Of a DNA stretch of 64,000 bases, positions 1 to 8,996 are shown in pieces. The notes below the pieces were generated by a model. It was not told the origin of the DNA and did no database searches. It was given only the letters and a program-made list of their open reading frames with translations. Within the stretch, counting starts at the first letter, position 1; the number at the start of each line of letters is the position of its first letter. Source of the stretch: CAVVSD01 sp963757125. Its GTDB lineage: Bacteria > Actinomycetota > Thermoleophilia > Solirubrobacterales > Solirubrobacteraceae. The stretch lies in contig CAVWQP010000009.1 in assembly GCA_963757125.1 (NCBI GenBank), positions 1,612,001 to 1,676,000 on the forward strand. Reading direction: 5' to 3'. The position numbers and the translations under genes are program-made.

Positions 1-439
1 CGCATCGCCCCGATCGTCGTGCTGACGATCGGGCTCGCGCTCGCCGCGCTGTCGATGTTCCTGCTGACCGGCATGCAGGCGGACACGGGCTTCGCGGACA
101 CAGCCTGGCGCCTCGCGGTCCTCGGCCTCGCGGACGCGTTCATGCTCAGCGCGGTCTCCGTCGCGGCGATCCAGGCGGTCCCGCAACGACTGGCGGGCAT
201 GGCCGCAGCCGCGAACACGATGCTGCGCCAGTACGGCGCGGCGCTCGGGCCCGGCGGTCCTCGGCGTGATCTTCGCCGAGCGCCTCGCCGCCGGCGCCAG
301 CACGACGGCTGCGCTGCACACGGGCCTCATCGTCAACGGCATCGTGCTGCTCGTGGCGACGGCCGCGTGCGTGGTGGCGATGCGCGCGCAGGCGACGGCC
401 GCCGACCGTGTGGGCTCGTTGTCGGCCGGGCGCGTCTAG
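1..439 (+). CDS. MFS transporter, C-terminal part (5' end outside window, frameshifted)
   Basis: This is the last part of a major facilitator superfamily exporter; the start lies before the window. The readable protein has hydrophobic segments of transmembrane type, a segment resembling the MFS loop before a late helix (ending AANTMLRQYGAALGP), and a final hydrophobic stretch before a short cytoplasmic tail. The frame breaks near 251-258, where dropping one G restores a continuation (AVLGVIFAERLAAG) that runs to the TAG at 437-439. A single-base insertion in a G/C run is therefore likely, as in other genes here. The substrate cannot be told. It converges on the next gene, the two stops overlapping. 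Confidence 0.7.
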
Positions 440-795
440 AGGACGCGGCGGAGGAGCCGGCCGACAGGCGCGGCCATGACGATCGTGAGCAGGGCCACGT
501 TCGTGAGATCGCCCCATCCGGTCACGGCCAGCCAGATCAGGACGCCGTAGCACGCGGCGACAGCGGCGAGCAGGACGCGGTCCTCGATCCGCCACCACGC
601 CTCGCGGACGGCGTCCGGGTCCTGCCGGTAGCGATCCAGCACGAAAGCGCTCCCGACGGCGAGCACCCACGCGATCGTGAGGATCGCGACGCCGGGGTCG
701 GAGTCACGGGAAGGAAGAGCAGGACCAGGCCGATGGACGAACATCCATACATAGAACAGGACGATCGCGGCCCCGATGCCGATCACGACGCGCAC
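436..795 (-). CDS. Small integral membrane protein, function unknown
   Basis: A 119-residue protein starting at a GTG. It has about four hydrophobic segments: residues 2-18, about 37-53, about 72-92 and about 95-112, separated by Arg/Asp-rich loops, with a basic C-terminus (RLLRRVL). No family was recognised. Its stop overlaps the stop of the convergent MFS gene. Base composition is typical of the window and the frame is clean over its whole length, which supports it being real. It sits alone, so no partner can be suggested. Confidence 0.55.
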   Translation of the reverse strand: MRVVIGIGAAIVLFYVWMFVHRPGPALPSRDSDPGVAILTIAWVLAVGSAFVLDRYRQDPDAVREAWWRIEDRVLLAAVAACYGVLIWLAVTGWGDLTNVALLTIVMAAPVGRLLRRVL

Positions 796-866
796 GGGTC
801 GGAATGTGGTGCATCGGCGGCGGGGCGGTCAAGCGCCTTGGACGGATCTCCTGTTCGAGGCCGAGC

Positions 867-1964
867 TCACGCGGCGGCTCGGCGGCTGAGCGGCCAGACC
901 TCCACGGGCTCGTCGAGCATCGCGGCGGCCAGCCGGGTGCCGAGCACGGGCGCGAACTTGAAGAGGTTGCCGCCGGCGAACGCCGCGATCGGGCCGTCGC
1001 GGCGCAGGGCGAACGCGTCGTCGTCGCGGCCGTCGAGCGTCGTCGTGTAGCGGACGATCTCGCCGACCGGCTCGGGGTCGAGGCCGGTGAACGCGGACGC
1101 CACGTAGGCGACGATCCTCGCGAACGGCTCGCGGAGGTCGGTGCCGGGCGGGACGTCCTCGCTCTCCGGCGGACCCTCGGGATAGGCGTCGAGCGCGGCG
1201 ATGCCGACGGCGTAGGTCTCCGGGTCCGGTGCGAGCCCGTACGCCGCCTCGCCGTGGTCGCCGCTGCGGTCGCTCCAGGACGGCATGGGAGCGCCGATCC
1301 CGCGGCGCCGCCGGAACGTGAGTCGCCCGTGCACGCGGCGGTGCTGGGCGATCGGCAGCCCGGCGCCCGCGGCGAGTCGGTCCGTGCCCGTGCCCGCGCA
1401 GACCAGGCAGCGCGCACTGCGGTGCTCGCCGCGGTCGGTGCGCAGCGCCACCGCGTCGCCGTCGGCCTCGATCGCGAGCACCCGTGCATGGCGCAGCGAC
1501 GGCGAGGTCCAGCGCACGAGCGCGGCGATCGTCGCGTCCGTGCGCGTCGCGCCGCCGAGCGGATCGAGCAGCAGCGGGCGCTCGGGCCGGGCGATGACGG
1601 GCATCCGCGCGATCGCCTCGTCCGGGTCGAGCTCGGTCGCCGGGATGCCCGCGCCCGTCAGCAGCGCCAGGTCCGCGGCGCGGTCGCCGCCGAGGCGGAC
1701 CCAGCCGTCCTGGCGCAGCAGCGGCTCGCCGGCGCGCTCCGACCAGTCCTGCCAGGCCGAGCGCGACTCGGCCGCAAGCGCCGCGAGCTCCGGCGTCCCG
1801 ACGTGATGGCGGAAGATGCGCGACGACCCGGCCGACTGGCCCTGGCCGGGCTCGCCGTGGTCGAAGCAGGTGACGTCGACGCCGCGCTCGCGCAGCGCGT
1901 GCGTCACCGAGAGGCCGACGACACCGGCGCCGACGATCGCGATCTCGCTGCTGGTGGCGGGCAT
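867..1964 (-). CDS. FAD-dependent amino-acid/sarcosine-oxidase-like oxidoreductase (DAO family)
   Basis: A 365-residue member of the D-amino-acid-oxidase fold group, closest in pattern to monomeric sarcosine oxidase and N-methyltryptophan oxidase. The Rossmann FAD motif GAGVVG is at residues 12-17, with Asp35 at the ribose-binding position. The family signature SAGSSRIFRHH is at 44-54, and near the C-terminus is GGNLFKFAPVLG. Such enzymes oxidise secondary or primary amines and release hydrogen peroxide. In the segment that carries the covalent-flavin Cys in monomeric sarcosine oxidase, this protein reads EIVRYTTTLDG with no Cys, so FAD is probably bound non-covalently. The ATG at 1964 was chosen because the FAD motif then starts at the normal distance. 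It follows the acyl-CoA ligase with a 14-base gap, so the two are probably co-transcribed. Confidence 0.8.
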   Translation of the reverse strand: MPATSSEIAIVGAGVVGLSVTHALRERGVDVTCFDHGEPGQGQSAGSSRIFRHHVGTPELAALAAESRSAWQDWSERAGEPLLRQDGWVRLGGDRAADLALLTGAGIPATELDPDEAIARMPVIARPERPLLLDPLGGATRTDATIAALVRWTSPSLRHARVLAIEADGDAVALRTDRGEHRSARCLVCAGTGTDRLAAGAGLPIAQHRRVHGRLTFRRRRGIGAPMPSWSDRSGDHGEAAYGLAPDPETYAVGIAALDAYPEGPPESEDVPPGTDLREPFARIVAYVASAFTGLDPEPVGEIVRYTTTLDGRDDDAFALRRDGPIAAFAGGNLFKFAPVLGTRLAAAMLDEPVEVWPLSRRAAA

Positions 1965-1978
1965 GGCTCCACCGTACG

Positions 1979-3472
1979 TCAGCGGAGCCCGTCGTCGATC
2001 TCGGACAGCAGACGCCGCATGATCTTGCCCGACGGCGTCATCGGGAGCTCCGTGGTGAACTGGATGGCCCGGGGGACCTTGTACGCGGCAAGGTGCCGGC
2101 GGCAGTGCGCGACGAGCTCGTCGCCCGATGCCTGGGCGTCGGGCTTGAGCACCACGAAGGCCTTCGCCAGCTCGCCCTTCGTCTCGTCCGGGATGCCGCC
2201 GACAGCCGCGAGGGCAACCGCTGCGTGCCCGCACAGGACCCGCTCGATCTCCGCCGGATAGACGTTGAAACCGGCGGTGAGGATCATGTCCTTCATCCGG
2301 TCGACGATCGTGAAGTAGCCGTCGTCGTCCATCGTCGCGACATCACCGGTGTGCAACCAGCCGTCCGCCTCGATCGCGTCAGCGGTCCCCTGCGGGTTGC
2401 CGTAGTAGCCCTGCATCACCAGCGGGCCACGGAACATCAGCTCGCCGCGCTCGCCGACGGGCATCTCCCGCGCCGGATCGTCGATGTCCACGACGCGCAT
2501 GGCGTTGCCGGGGTACGGGACACCGATCGTGCCGGGCTTGTTGGGGCCGATCACCGGGTTCGCGCTCGTGGCGCCGGCGAGCTCGGTCATGCCCCATACC
2601 TCGTGCACCGGGCAGCCGGTCCGCTCCGTGAACTCGACCGACTTCGCGACCGGCAGGGTCTGGCCGCCCACCCAGCAGCGCGTCAGGCTCGAGAGGTCGT
2701 AGGAGTCGAAGTCCGGATGGGCGAGGAGGTAGTAGTAGACGGTCGGGACGCCGTCCATGAGCGTCGCGCCGCGCTCGACGATCGTGCGCAGCATGAGCTC
2801 CGCGTCGAAGCGCGGGATCATGATGAACGTCGATCCCGCCATGAGCGAGGCGTTGAAGACGCAGGAGCCGTAGACGTGCGGCAGCGGCAACGAGTTGATG
2901 ACACGATCGTGGGGACCGCGTGCGGCCATCGTGGCCGTTCCCATCGCGGCGCCGATCACCGAGCGATGCGACTGCATCGCGCCCTTCGGATGGCCGGTCG
3001 TCCCGGACGTGTAGCAGATGGCAGCGAGGTCGCCGCCGTCCCGGTGGACCGCGGCGAACTCCGGTGCACCCCGGGAGAGCCAGTCCGTCGAGCCGTCGCC
3101 CCACAGCAGCACGGACCCTCCGAGATCGAGCAGCGACTCGCCCTTGTCCGACGATGCCACGACAGCGCGGGCCCCGGCGTTCTCGACGACGAACCGGACC
3201 TCGTCCGGCGTCAGCATGACGTTGACCGGGATGACGACGGCGCCGGTCTTCGCGATGCCGAAGTACGCGACGAGCCACTCCCAGCAGTTCGGGCCGTAGA
3301 GCGCGACCCGGTCGCCGGCCTGCACGCCGTCGGCCACGAGGCAGTTCGCGGCGCGGTTCGACAGCGCGTCGAGATCATCGAACGAGAACGCGCGATCGCC
3401 CACCAGCAACGCCGTGCGATCACCGAACCTCCGCGCCGCAGTCGGAACGACCTCGCCGATCGTGCTCGTCAT
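1979..3472 (-). CDS. Class I AMP-forming acyl-CoA synthetase / fatty-acid-CoA ligase
   Basis: A 497-residue enzyme of the ANL superfamily that activates a carboxylic acid with ATP and transfers it to CoA. The phosphate-binding loop YTSGTTGHPKGAMQSHRS starts at residue 154. The conserved WGMTELAGAT region and the DGWLHTGDVATMDDDGYF segment follow, and the C-terminal catalytic lysine lies in TPSGKIMRR near the end. Length is normal for the short form of the family. The acyl substrate cannot be read from sequence. It is the first gene of a two-gene unit with the amine oxidase downstream. The spacer to the divergent methyltransferase is unusually AT-rich and holds a small palindrome. Confidence 0.85.
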   Translation of the reverse strand: MTSTIGEVVPTAARRFGDRTALLVGDRAFSFDDLDALSNRAANCLVADGVQAGDRVALYGPNCWEWLVAYFGIAKTGAVVIPVNVMLTPDEVRFVVENAGARAVVASSDKGESLLDLGGSVLLWGDGSTDWLSRGAPEFAAVHRDGGDLAAICYTSGTTGHPKGAMQSHRSVIGAAMGTATMAARGPHDRVINSLPLPHVYGSCVFNASLMAGSTFIMIPRFDAELMLRTIVERGATLMDGVPTVYYYLLAHPDFDSYDLSSLTRCWVGGQTLPVAKSVEFTERTGCPVHEVWGMTELAGATSANPVIGPNKPGTIGVPYPGNAMRVVDIDDPAREMPVGERGELMFRGPLVMQGYYGNPQGTADAIEADGWLHTGDVATMDDDGYFTIVDRMKDMILTAGFNVYPAEIERVLCGHAAVALAAVGGIPDETKGELAKAFVVLKPDAQASGDELVAHCRRHLAAYKVPRAIQFTTELPMTPSGKIMRRLLSEIDDGLR

Positions 3473-3559
3473 GCGATCGTCTCCTCGGTGCCGGCGCTCG
3501 TGCTGAACGTTGCAAACCTACCCTCGCGAGGGCGTCTCGTGTTTGTGGTTCACATAAGA

Positions 3560-3570
3560 TCGATTATCGA
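3560..3570. promoter_or_regulatory. Palindrome in divergent spacer, possible operator
   Basis: TCGATTATCGA is an 11-base perfect palindrome about a central base. It lies in the 115-base spacer between the divergent ligase and methyltransferase genes, in the most AT-rich stretch of the neighbourhood. Its position fits a shared operator or promoter region, but no regulator gene is next to it and no strong -35/-10 pair was seen. Confidence 0.25.
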
Positions 3571-3587
3571 GCGTTGAACGCGAGCGG

Positions 3588-4211
3588 ATGCAGCGGCCAC
3601 CGACGAGTCATGAGCGGCAGGCAGGCGCCCCATGGGACGCCTCGTACGCAGATGGCCCCGCTCCTTGGGACATCGGCGAGCCACAGCCCGCGGTGATGCG
3701 ACTGGCGAGCGACGGCGCGTTCACCGGCGCGGTGCTCGATGCGGGCTGCGGAACCGGCGACAACGCACTGCACGTCGCATCGCTGGGCCTCGACGTGCTC
3801 GGGTTCGACGTCGCGGAGACCGCGGTGTCCATCGCGCGTGCGCGAGCCGCCGATCGCGACGTGCACGCGGAGTTCGTCGTCGCCGATGCGCTGCGCCTCC
3901 AGGCACTCGGCCGGGAGTTCGACACGGTGCTCGACTGCGCGCTGCTCCACACGTTCGATCGCGACGAGCGACGCGAGTACGTGGCGAGCCTCGCCTCCGT
4001 GACCCGTCCTGGCGCGCGCCTGCACGTGCTCTGCTTCGGCGATGCGGGACCGGGTCCGTACGGGCCCCATCCCGTCGGTGAGGACGAGCTGCGGGCGGCG
4101 TTGGAATCGGACAGCGGCTGGAGCGTCATCGCCGTCACGGCGGAGCGCCTCTGCGCGCGGTTCGCCATGGAGGGCGTGCCGGCCTGGCTGGCGAGCGTCG
4201 ACCGGGTCTAG
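3588..4211 (+). CDS. Class I SAM-dependent methyltransferase (TPMT/TehB-like)
   Basis: A 207-residue methyltransferase. Residues 16-31 (WDASYADGPAPWDIGE) resemble the N-terminal signature of thiopurine-methyltransferase-like proteins. Motif I, VLDAGCGTGDNA, starts at about 49 and is followed by the acidic GFDVAET strand. A motif II/III region (EFDTVLDCALLHTF) and a post-motif proline-glycine turn (TRPGARLHVL) are present. Substrates of this group are small thiol, metalloid or aromatic compounds; the specific one is unknown. The stop overlaps that of the convergent DHA2 exporter. Confidence 0.8.
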   Translation: MQRPPTSHERQAGAPWDASYADGPAPWDIGEPQPAVMRLASDGAFTGAVLDAGCGTGDNALHVASLGLDVLGFDVAETAVSIARARAADRDVHAEFVVADALRLQALGREFDTVLDCALLHTFDRDERREYVASLASVTRPGARLHVLCFGDAGPGPYGPHPVGEDELRAALESDSGWSVIAVTAERLCARFAMEGVPAWLASVDRV

Positions 4212-5740
4212 GTCGCGGACGCCGGCTTGCGCACGAGAACCGTGACCGCGGCGAGCCCGATCGCCGCGACGACCGACACCGCGATGAACGTGATCGAGTA
4301 GCCGTGCTCGGCGGCGGTCTTCGCCGGGAACAGGTACTCCACCAGCGACGGATCGAAGTGCTCCGGACGGAGTCCCGTGGACTCGCGCGGCCAGGATGCC
4401 GGCCCGCAGCGCCTCGGACTGCTGGGTCGTCAGGTCCTGCAGCGGCCCGGTGTCCACGATCTCGTGCAGCCGCGACACGTAGGCGCCGTGGAACAGCGCG
4501 TACAGCACTGCGATCCCGAGCGCCCCGAGTCCCTGCTCGGCGGTCGCCGACACACCGGACGCCTGCCCCTGCTCGTCGTCCGGGATGGTGTCGAGGCTCA
4601 CCGGGTCGTTCACCGTGAGCACGAGCGCCAGGCCGACGCCGAACAGCAGCAGGCCGGGCAGCACCCGCAGGTAGTCGGCGTCGTCGACCCCCCACGCCAG
4701 GACGAGGCCCGACAGGAAGAGCACGGCGTAGCCGGTGATGAGCGGCGGCCGGCCGCCCGACCGGTCGTACCACCGACCGGCGAGCGGGCTGATGATGATC
4801 ATCGGCAGCGTCGTCGGGATGAGCGCCAGGCCCGCCAGCGCCGGGTCCATGCCCAGGTTCAGGATGAGCAGCAGCGGGAAGATGACGCCGAGTCCCATCT
4901 CGACGAAGCCGGCGACGCCCTGGCTGATCGTCGCGCCGAGGTAGTTGCGGTGCGAGCGCAGCAGCGGGATGTCCATGAGCGGGTCGTCCACGCGATGCTC
5001 GTGGACAACGAACGCGATCGCTGCGAGAACGGCGACGACGAGCGGGACGAGCACCTGGGCGGAGCCCACCCGGCGAGCTGCGTCTGCGAGAAGCCGAACG
5101 AGAGGCCGACGAGCGCGACGCAGATGAGCACCGCGCCGCCCACGTCGACGCGCACGCGGCCGGTTCGCGGCCGGTCGGCGGCGACCGACCGCAGCGCGAC
5201 GGCGACGCACGCGATCGCCAGCGGCGCGTTGACCAGCAGGACGGCGCGCCAGCTCAGCGCCGACGTCAGCACGCCGCCGATCGTCGGTCCGAGCGCGCCG
5301 GCGACGGCCGCGGCCCCGCCCATCGTCCCCAGCGCCCGGCCTCGTTGCTCGGGCGGGAACGTGGCGCTCACGATCGCGACGGAGGTCGGCAGCATGAGCG
5401 CGCCGCCCACACCCTGCGCCACGCGCGCCACGAGCAGCAGCGCGAAGTCCGGCGCGATGCCGCCGACGGCCGACGCCCCGGCGAAGAGGATCGCGCCGGT
5501 CAGGAAGACCCGGCGGCGCCCGAGCACGTCGCCGAGCTTGCCGCCCAGCACGAGCAGCCCGGCCAGCGGCAGCAGACTGCAGCTCAGCACCCACTGGGCC
5601 TTCTGCGAGCCCACGTGGAAGCCGTTCATGATGTCCGGCAGCGCGATCGGCACCGCGGTCTGATCCACGAGGATCATCGCGTTGGCCAAGGTCATGGCGA
5701 CGAGGACCAAGGTGGTCTTTCTCGCCGGCACGCTGGACAC
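4208..5740 (-). CDS. DHA2-family MFS drug exporter (two compensating frameshifts)
   Basis: A 14-helix type drug:H+ antiporter, about 510 residues from a GTG at 5740 to the stop at 4208. The N-terminal part has the family motif around DQTAVPIALPDIM, motif A-like GGKLGDVLGRRRVF, and motif C-like GPTIGGVLTSALSWR. The frame breaks near 5066, where one G seems to be missing in the codons for the segment before GSAQVLVPLV. It breaks again near 4385, where one base is extra. The last part (VVAAIGLAAVTVLVRKPAS) returns to the first frame. The protein between the breaks is plainly membrane-transporter-like, so the gene is probably intact in the organism. Substrate unknown. Confidence 0.8.
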
Positions 5741-5781
5741 GTACGCACCCTAACCATCTGCCCCCGACACATGACAACCTC

Positions 5782-6478
5782 ATGACCATGCTCATCGCGA
5801 GCGTCTGGCAGGACGACATCGTCGGCGACGGCAAGCTCGCCGAGTTCCTGCTGCTCGCGTCGTTCCTCCTGTCCTGGGGCTTCATCCGCACCAGCGCGCA
5901 CATGATCCGGGCGCAGGTGAAGTGGTGGCCGGGCAACGTGTCCGTGAAGGGCACGCACGTCCATCACATGGTGTTCGGCATCCTCGCGGTGCTCTTCTTC
6001 GGCTACATCGGCCTCGCGTTCGGGCCCGGGTCGCCGTGGCGGGAGATCTGCGCGGTCGGGTTCGGGATCGGGATGGGCCTCACGCTCGACGAGTTCGCGC
6101 TGTGGCTCGAGCTCCGCGACGTCTACTGGCTCCCGGACGGACGCAAGTCGATCGACGCGGTGATCGTCACCGGCGGTGGCCGGGCTGCTGCTCCTGCTCG
6201 GCGCCCGCATCTGGATCGACGCTGCGGACGACACCGCCGGGCTCGTGAAGTTCGTGGTCGGCGGTTCGTTCGTCGCCGGGTTCGTGCTGGCCGTCGTCAA
6301 CGCGCTGCGCGGCCATCGCCTGGCCGCCGTCGTCTCGCTCATCGTCCCGATCGCCGGCGTCGCGGCGTGGATCCTGCTGCGGCCGACGCACCACTCGATC
6401 TGGGAGCGCGTGTGGAAGCGCCACGTCGCCCCCCACACCGCCCGCCTGCGGCGCCGCGAGGCGCCGACGCCCGGCTGA
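5782..6478 (+). CDS. Integral membrane protein with HVHH motif, function unknown (frameshifted)
   Basis: About 230 residues. It starts with a hydrophobic segment, then GTHVHHMVFGILAVLFFGY, which puts three histidines at the start of a membrane helix. Further on are a glycine-rich helix (GFGIGMGLTLDEFALWLEL), two more hydrophobic segments and a basic tail. The frame changes near 6172, in a GGCGGTGG stretch, where removing one base joins VIVTG to VAGLLLLLGARIW. The His cluster at a membrane border is the only hint of function; metal binding is possible but unproven. It stops next to the convergent decarboxylase gene. Confidence 0.6.
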
Positions 6479-7882
6479 TCAGCCCGCGAGCGTCCGCGCC
6501 ACGTCCTTGACGACCGCGATGGTCGCGTGCACGTCCTCCTCGGTCGTCCGGAAGTTCACGAAGCAGCCGCGCAGGCAGTCGACGCCGTCGACGTTCGCGC
6601 CCGCGAGGTAGACACGCGCGTCCTGCTGGATCGCGCTGACGAGCGCGGGGTTCGGGACGGCGCGGTGGCGGAAGGTCACCGCCGAGAGGATCGGGGCGCT
6701 CACGAGCTCGAGCTCGTCGTCGGCCTCGACGAGCTCGGCCAGCAGTCGCGCGTGCGCGAGGTTTCGGGCGATCGCGGCGCGGATCGCGTCGGCGCCGTGG
6801 ACGGTGAACGCCAGCCAGAGCTTCAGCGAGCGCAGCGGGCGCGAGTACTCGAGGGTCTGGTCGACCGCGTGCGGCTCCTCCTCCTCGACGTGCGGGATGT
6901 ACGCCTCGTCGTGCGCGAACGCGGCCCGCAGCGCGCGCGGGTCGCGGACGAGCAGCACCGAGCACGCCTTCGGCACGAACAGCCACTTGTGCGCGTCGAC
7001 GGTCGCGGAGTCCGCGCGGTCCAGCCCGGCGAAGAGCGGCGCCGCCTCCGCCGTCCCCGCCGCGGGGAGCCCGTAGGCGCCGTCGACGTGCAGCCACAGG
7101 TCGCGCTCGGCGCACAGGTCGGCGAGGGCCGCCAGCGGATCGACCGCGCCGGTCAGCGTCGTCCCCGCGGTGGCGACGACCGCCATCGGCGTGATGCCGG
7201 CGGCGACGTCCGCGTCGATCGCCGCGGCGCAGGCCGCCGGATCCATGGCCCGGCGGGCGCCCGTGGGGATCGCGCGCACGGCATCGCGGCCGAGTCCGAG
7301 GACCTCCGCCGCGCGGACGACCGAGTAGTGCGCCTCCGAGGAGCAGTACAGCGCGAGGCGGCGGCCCGCCATGCCCGTCTGGCGTACGCCTGGCGCGGCG
7401 CGCTCGCGGGCGGCGGTCAGGGCCGTGAGGTTCGCGATCGTGCCTCCGCTCGTCGTCACGCCGCGGGTTCCGTCGCCGAACCCGACGAACTCCCCCACCC
7501 ATGCGACGACCTCGCGCTCGAGGAGATCGGCGCCGCCGGAGGACACGGCGACGTTGACGTCGTGGCAGGCCATGAGCGCGTCGCCCAGCACGCCGATCTC
7601 CAGGCCGCTGGAGCCCACGTAGGCCAGGAACCGCGGCCGCGGCTGGGCGATCGAGGCGTCGAGCACCGCGCCCGCGATCTCCAGGCCCTCCACGGCGTCC
7701 ATCCCCCCGCTCGGCAGCGGGCGCCCGAGGCGCTCGCGCAGGTCCTCGGAGAGCGGCGGCTGGCCCTCGCGCGCCTGGTCGAAGCCGCGCCAGCTGTCCA
7801 GGAGCAGCCGCTCGAGCGCGGCGAGCGCCGCCGGCCGGTCGGGGAGTCGCAGGTCGCCGGCGCTCGTGTCGCTGTTCGCCAT
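6479..7882 (-). CDS. Group II PLP-dependent decarboxylase (aromatic amino acid / glutamate type)
   Basis: A 467-residue pyridoxal-phosphate enzyme of the DDC/GAD group. The Schiff-base lysine is K299 in VDAHKW. H185 in SSEAHYS would stack on the cofactor ring, and D267 in LHVDGAYG would bind the pyridine nitrogen. The TSGGTIANLTAL segment at about 144 is the usual phosphate-binding region. The ATG at 7882 was chosen because upstream residues are not family-like. Members decarboxylate aromatic L-amino acids, glutamate or aspartate; the substrate cannot be called. It stands alone between convergent and divergent neighbours. Confidence 0.88.
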   Translation of the reverse strand: MANSDTSAGDLRLPDRPAALAALERLLLDSWRGFDQAREGQPPLSEDLRERLGRPLPSGGMDAVEGLEIAGAVLDASIAQPRPRFLAYVGSSGLEIGVLGDALMACHDVNVAVSSGGADLLEREVVAWVGEFVGFGDGTRGVTTSGGTIANLTALTAARERAAPGVRQTGMAGRRLALYCSSEAHYSVVRAAEVLGLGRDAVRAIPTGARRAMDPAACAAAIDADVAAGITPMAVVATAGTTLTGAVDPLAALADLCAERDLWLHVDGAYGLPAAGTAEAAPLFAGLDRADSATVDAHKWLFVPKACSVLLVRDPRALRAAFAHDEAYIPHVEEEEPHAVDQTLEYSRPLRSLKLWLAFTVHGADAIRAAIARNLAHARLLAELVEADDELELVSAPILSAVTFRHRAVPNPALVSAIQQDARVYLAGANVDGVDCLRGCFVNFRTTEEDVHATIAVVKDVARTLAG

Positions 7883-7929
7883 CCCGCCGTCGGTTCTACC
7901 GCATGGCGCGGCTCGTACGATGGGGAGCG

Positions 7930-8017
7930 ATGCCGACGCTGTTCGAGCACACCGGCGGCGAGGACCTGTACCCCGCTGCGCGAGGTGCCTCGCTGGACGT
8001 GGGACGGCGACGGTTGA
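7930..8017 (+). pseudogene. Remnant of a group II truncated haemoglobin (large internal deletion)
   Basis: From the ATG at 7930 the sequence reads MPTLFEHTGGED, which resembles the N-terminus of actinobacterial group II truncated haemoglobins. It passes almost directly into LYPLREVPRWTWDG followed by a stop at 8015-8017, which resembles the C-terminal tail of the same family. The roughly 100-110 residues between, including the haem-binding helices, are missing. The two ends are in different frames; one extra C in CCCC at 7971-7974 would account for that. The family assignment rests on remembered consensus ends and was not searched. Confidence 0.4.
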
Positions 8018-8048
8018 TCCGGCGCACCACCACGCCCGCATCCAGACC

Positions 8049-8996
8049 GTGACCCCCACGATCGTCGATCGGGTGATGGACGCCACGGTCGTCCCCGGCT
8101 ACACGCGCCTCGGCTACCTCGCGCGCAGCCGCGACTTCGACCCGCTGCCGCGCATGGACGGCCGCACCGTCCTCGTCACCGGCGCGACGAGCGGCCTCGG
8201 CCGCGCGGCCGCCGACGGCTTCGCGCGGCTCGGCGCGCGTGTCCTCGTCCTCGCGCGCGACAGCTCGCGGGGCAACCGCGCCGTGGGCGAGATCGTCCGC
8301 GCCACCGCGAACACGGACGTCCACCTCGTCGTCGGCGATCTCAGCGACCTCGCCTCGCTCGGCGCCGCCGCCGCGGACGTCGCCGGCCGCGTGGACGCGC
8401 TCGACGTCCTCGTCCACAACGCCGGCGCGCTGCAGGCCGAGCGCACGCTGTCCCGCGACGGGATCGAGCTGACGTTCGCCACGAACGTCGTCGGCCCGTT
8501 CGCGCTCACCGCGCTGCTGACCGAGTCCCTGCGGGCAGGCGCCCCCTCGCGCATCGTGTCGGTCTCCTCCGGCGGCATGTACGCGCAGTCACTCGACGTC
8601 GACGACCTGCAGACCGAGCGCCATCCGTACAAGGGCGCCGCGGTCTACGCGCGGACGAAGCGCGCGCAGATCGTGCTGACCGAGGAGTGGACGCGCCGGC
8701 TCGGCGGCCTGGGCATCACCGCCCACGCGATGCATCCGGGCTGGGTGGACACCCCGGGGATCGAGGCCTCCCTCCCCCGCTTCCACAAGCTCCTCGGGCC
8801 CGTCCTGCGGACGCCCGAGGAGGGCGCGGACACGATCGTCTGGCTCGGGGCGGCCGAGGAGCCGCTGCGCAGGCCGGGCCGGTTCTGGCACGACCGGCGC
8901 GAGCGCCCGACGCACCGCCTGCCCGGCACGGCCACCTCCCGTGAGGACGCCGCACGCCTCTGGGAGGCGTGCGAGCGGCTCACACGCCGGTCGTAG
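8049..8996 (+). CDS. Short-chain dehydrogenase/reductase (DHRS12/retinol-dehydrogenase-like)
   Basis: A 315-residue SDR. The cofactor motif TGATSGLG, the NNAG equivalent HNAGAL, the catalytic Ser in VSVSSGGM and the YARTK catalytic pair are all in order. An N-terminal extension (DATVVPGYTRLGYLARSR) before the Rossmann fold matches the subgroup related to DHRS12. The GTG at 8049 was chosen because this extension is then complete; ATG 8076 is an alternative. Substrate unknown. Its 3' end overlaps the convergent PH-domain gene by 17 bases. Confidence 0.82.
   Translation: MTPTIVDRVMDATVVPGYTRLGYLARSRDFDPLPRMDGRTVLVTGATSGLGRAAADGFARLGARVLVLARDSSRGNRAVGEIVRATANTDVHLVVGDLSDLASLGAAAADVAGRVDALDVLVHNAGALQAERTLSRDGIELTFATNVVGPFALTALLTESLRAGAPSRIVSVSSGGMYAQSLDVDDLQTERHPYKGAAVYARTKRAQIVLTEEWTRRLGGLGITAHAMHPGWVDTPGIEASLPRFHKLLGPVLRTPEEGADTIVWLGAAEEPLRRPGRFWHDRRERPTHRLPGTATSREDAARLWEACERLTRRS

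Noticed and set aside
867..2234. Longer version of the flavoenzyme starting at 2234
   Set aside because: The extra 90 residues are Arg/Gly-rich shadow of the acyl-CoA ligase on the same strand; the FAD fold begins properly from 1964.
3480..3587. Strong divergent promoters between the acyl-CoA ligase and the methyltransferase
   Set aside because: Several AT-rich hexamers can be paired at 16-17 bases, but none matches the consensus in more than three positions on both boxes.
6527..8017. A 496-codon frame opposite the PLP decarboxylase
   Set aside because: Its sequence is a reverse shadow of the decarboxylase. Only its last residues (PLREVPRWTWDG) matter, as part of the globin remnant.
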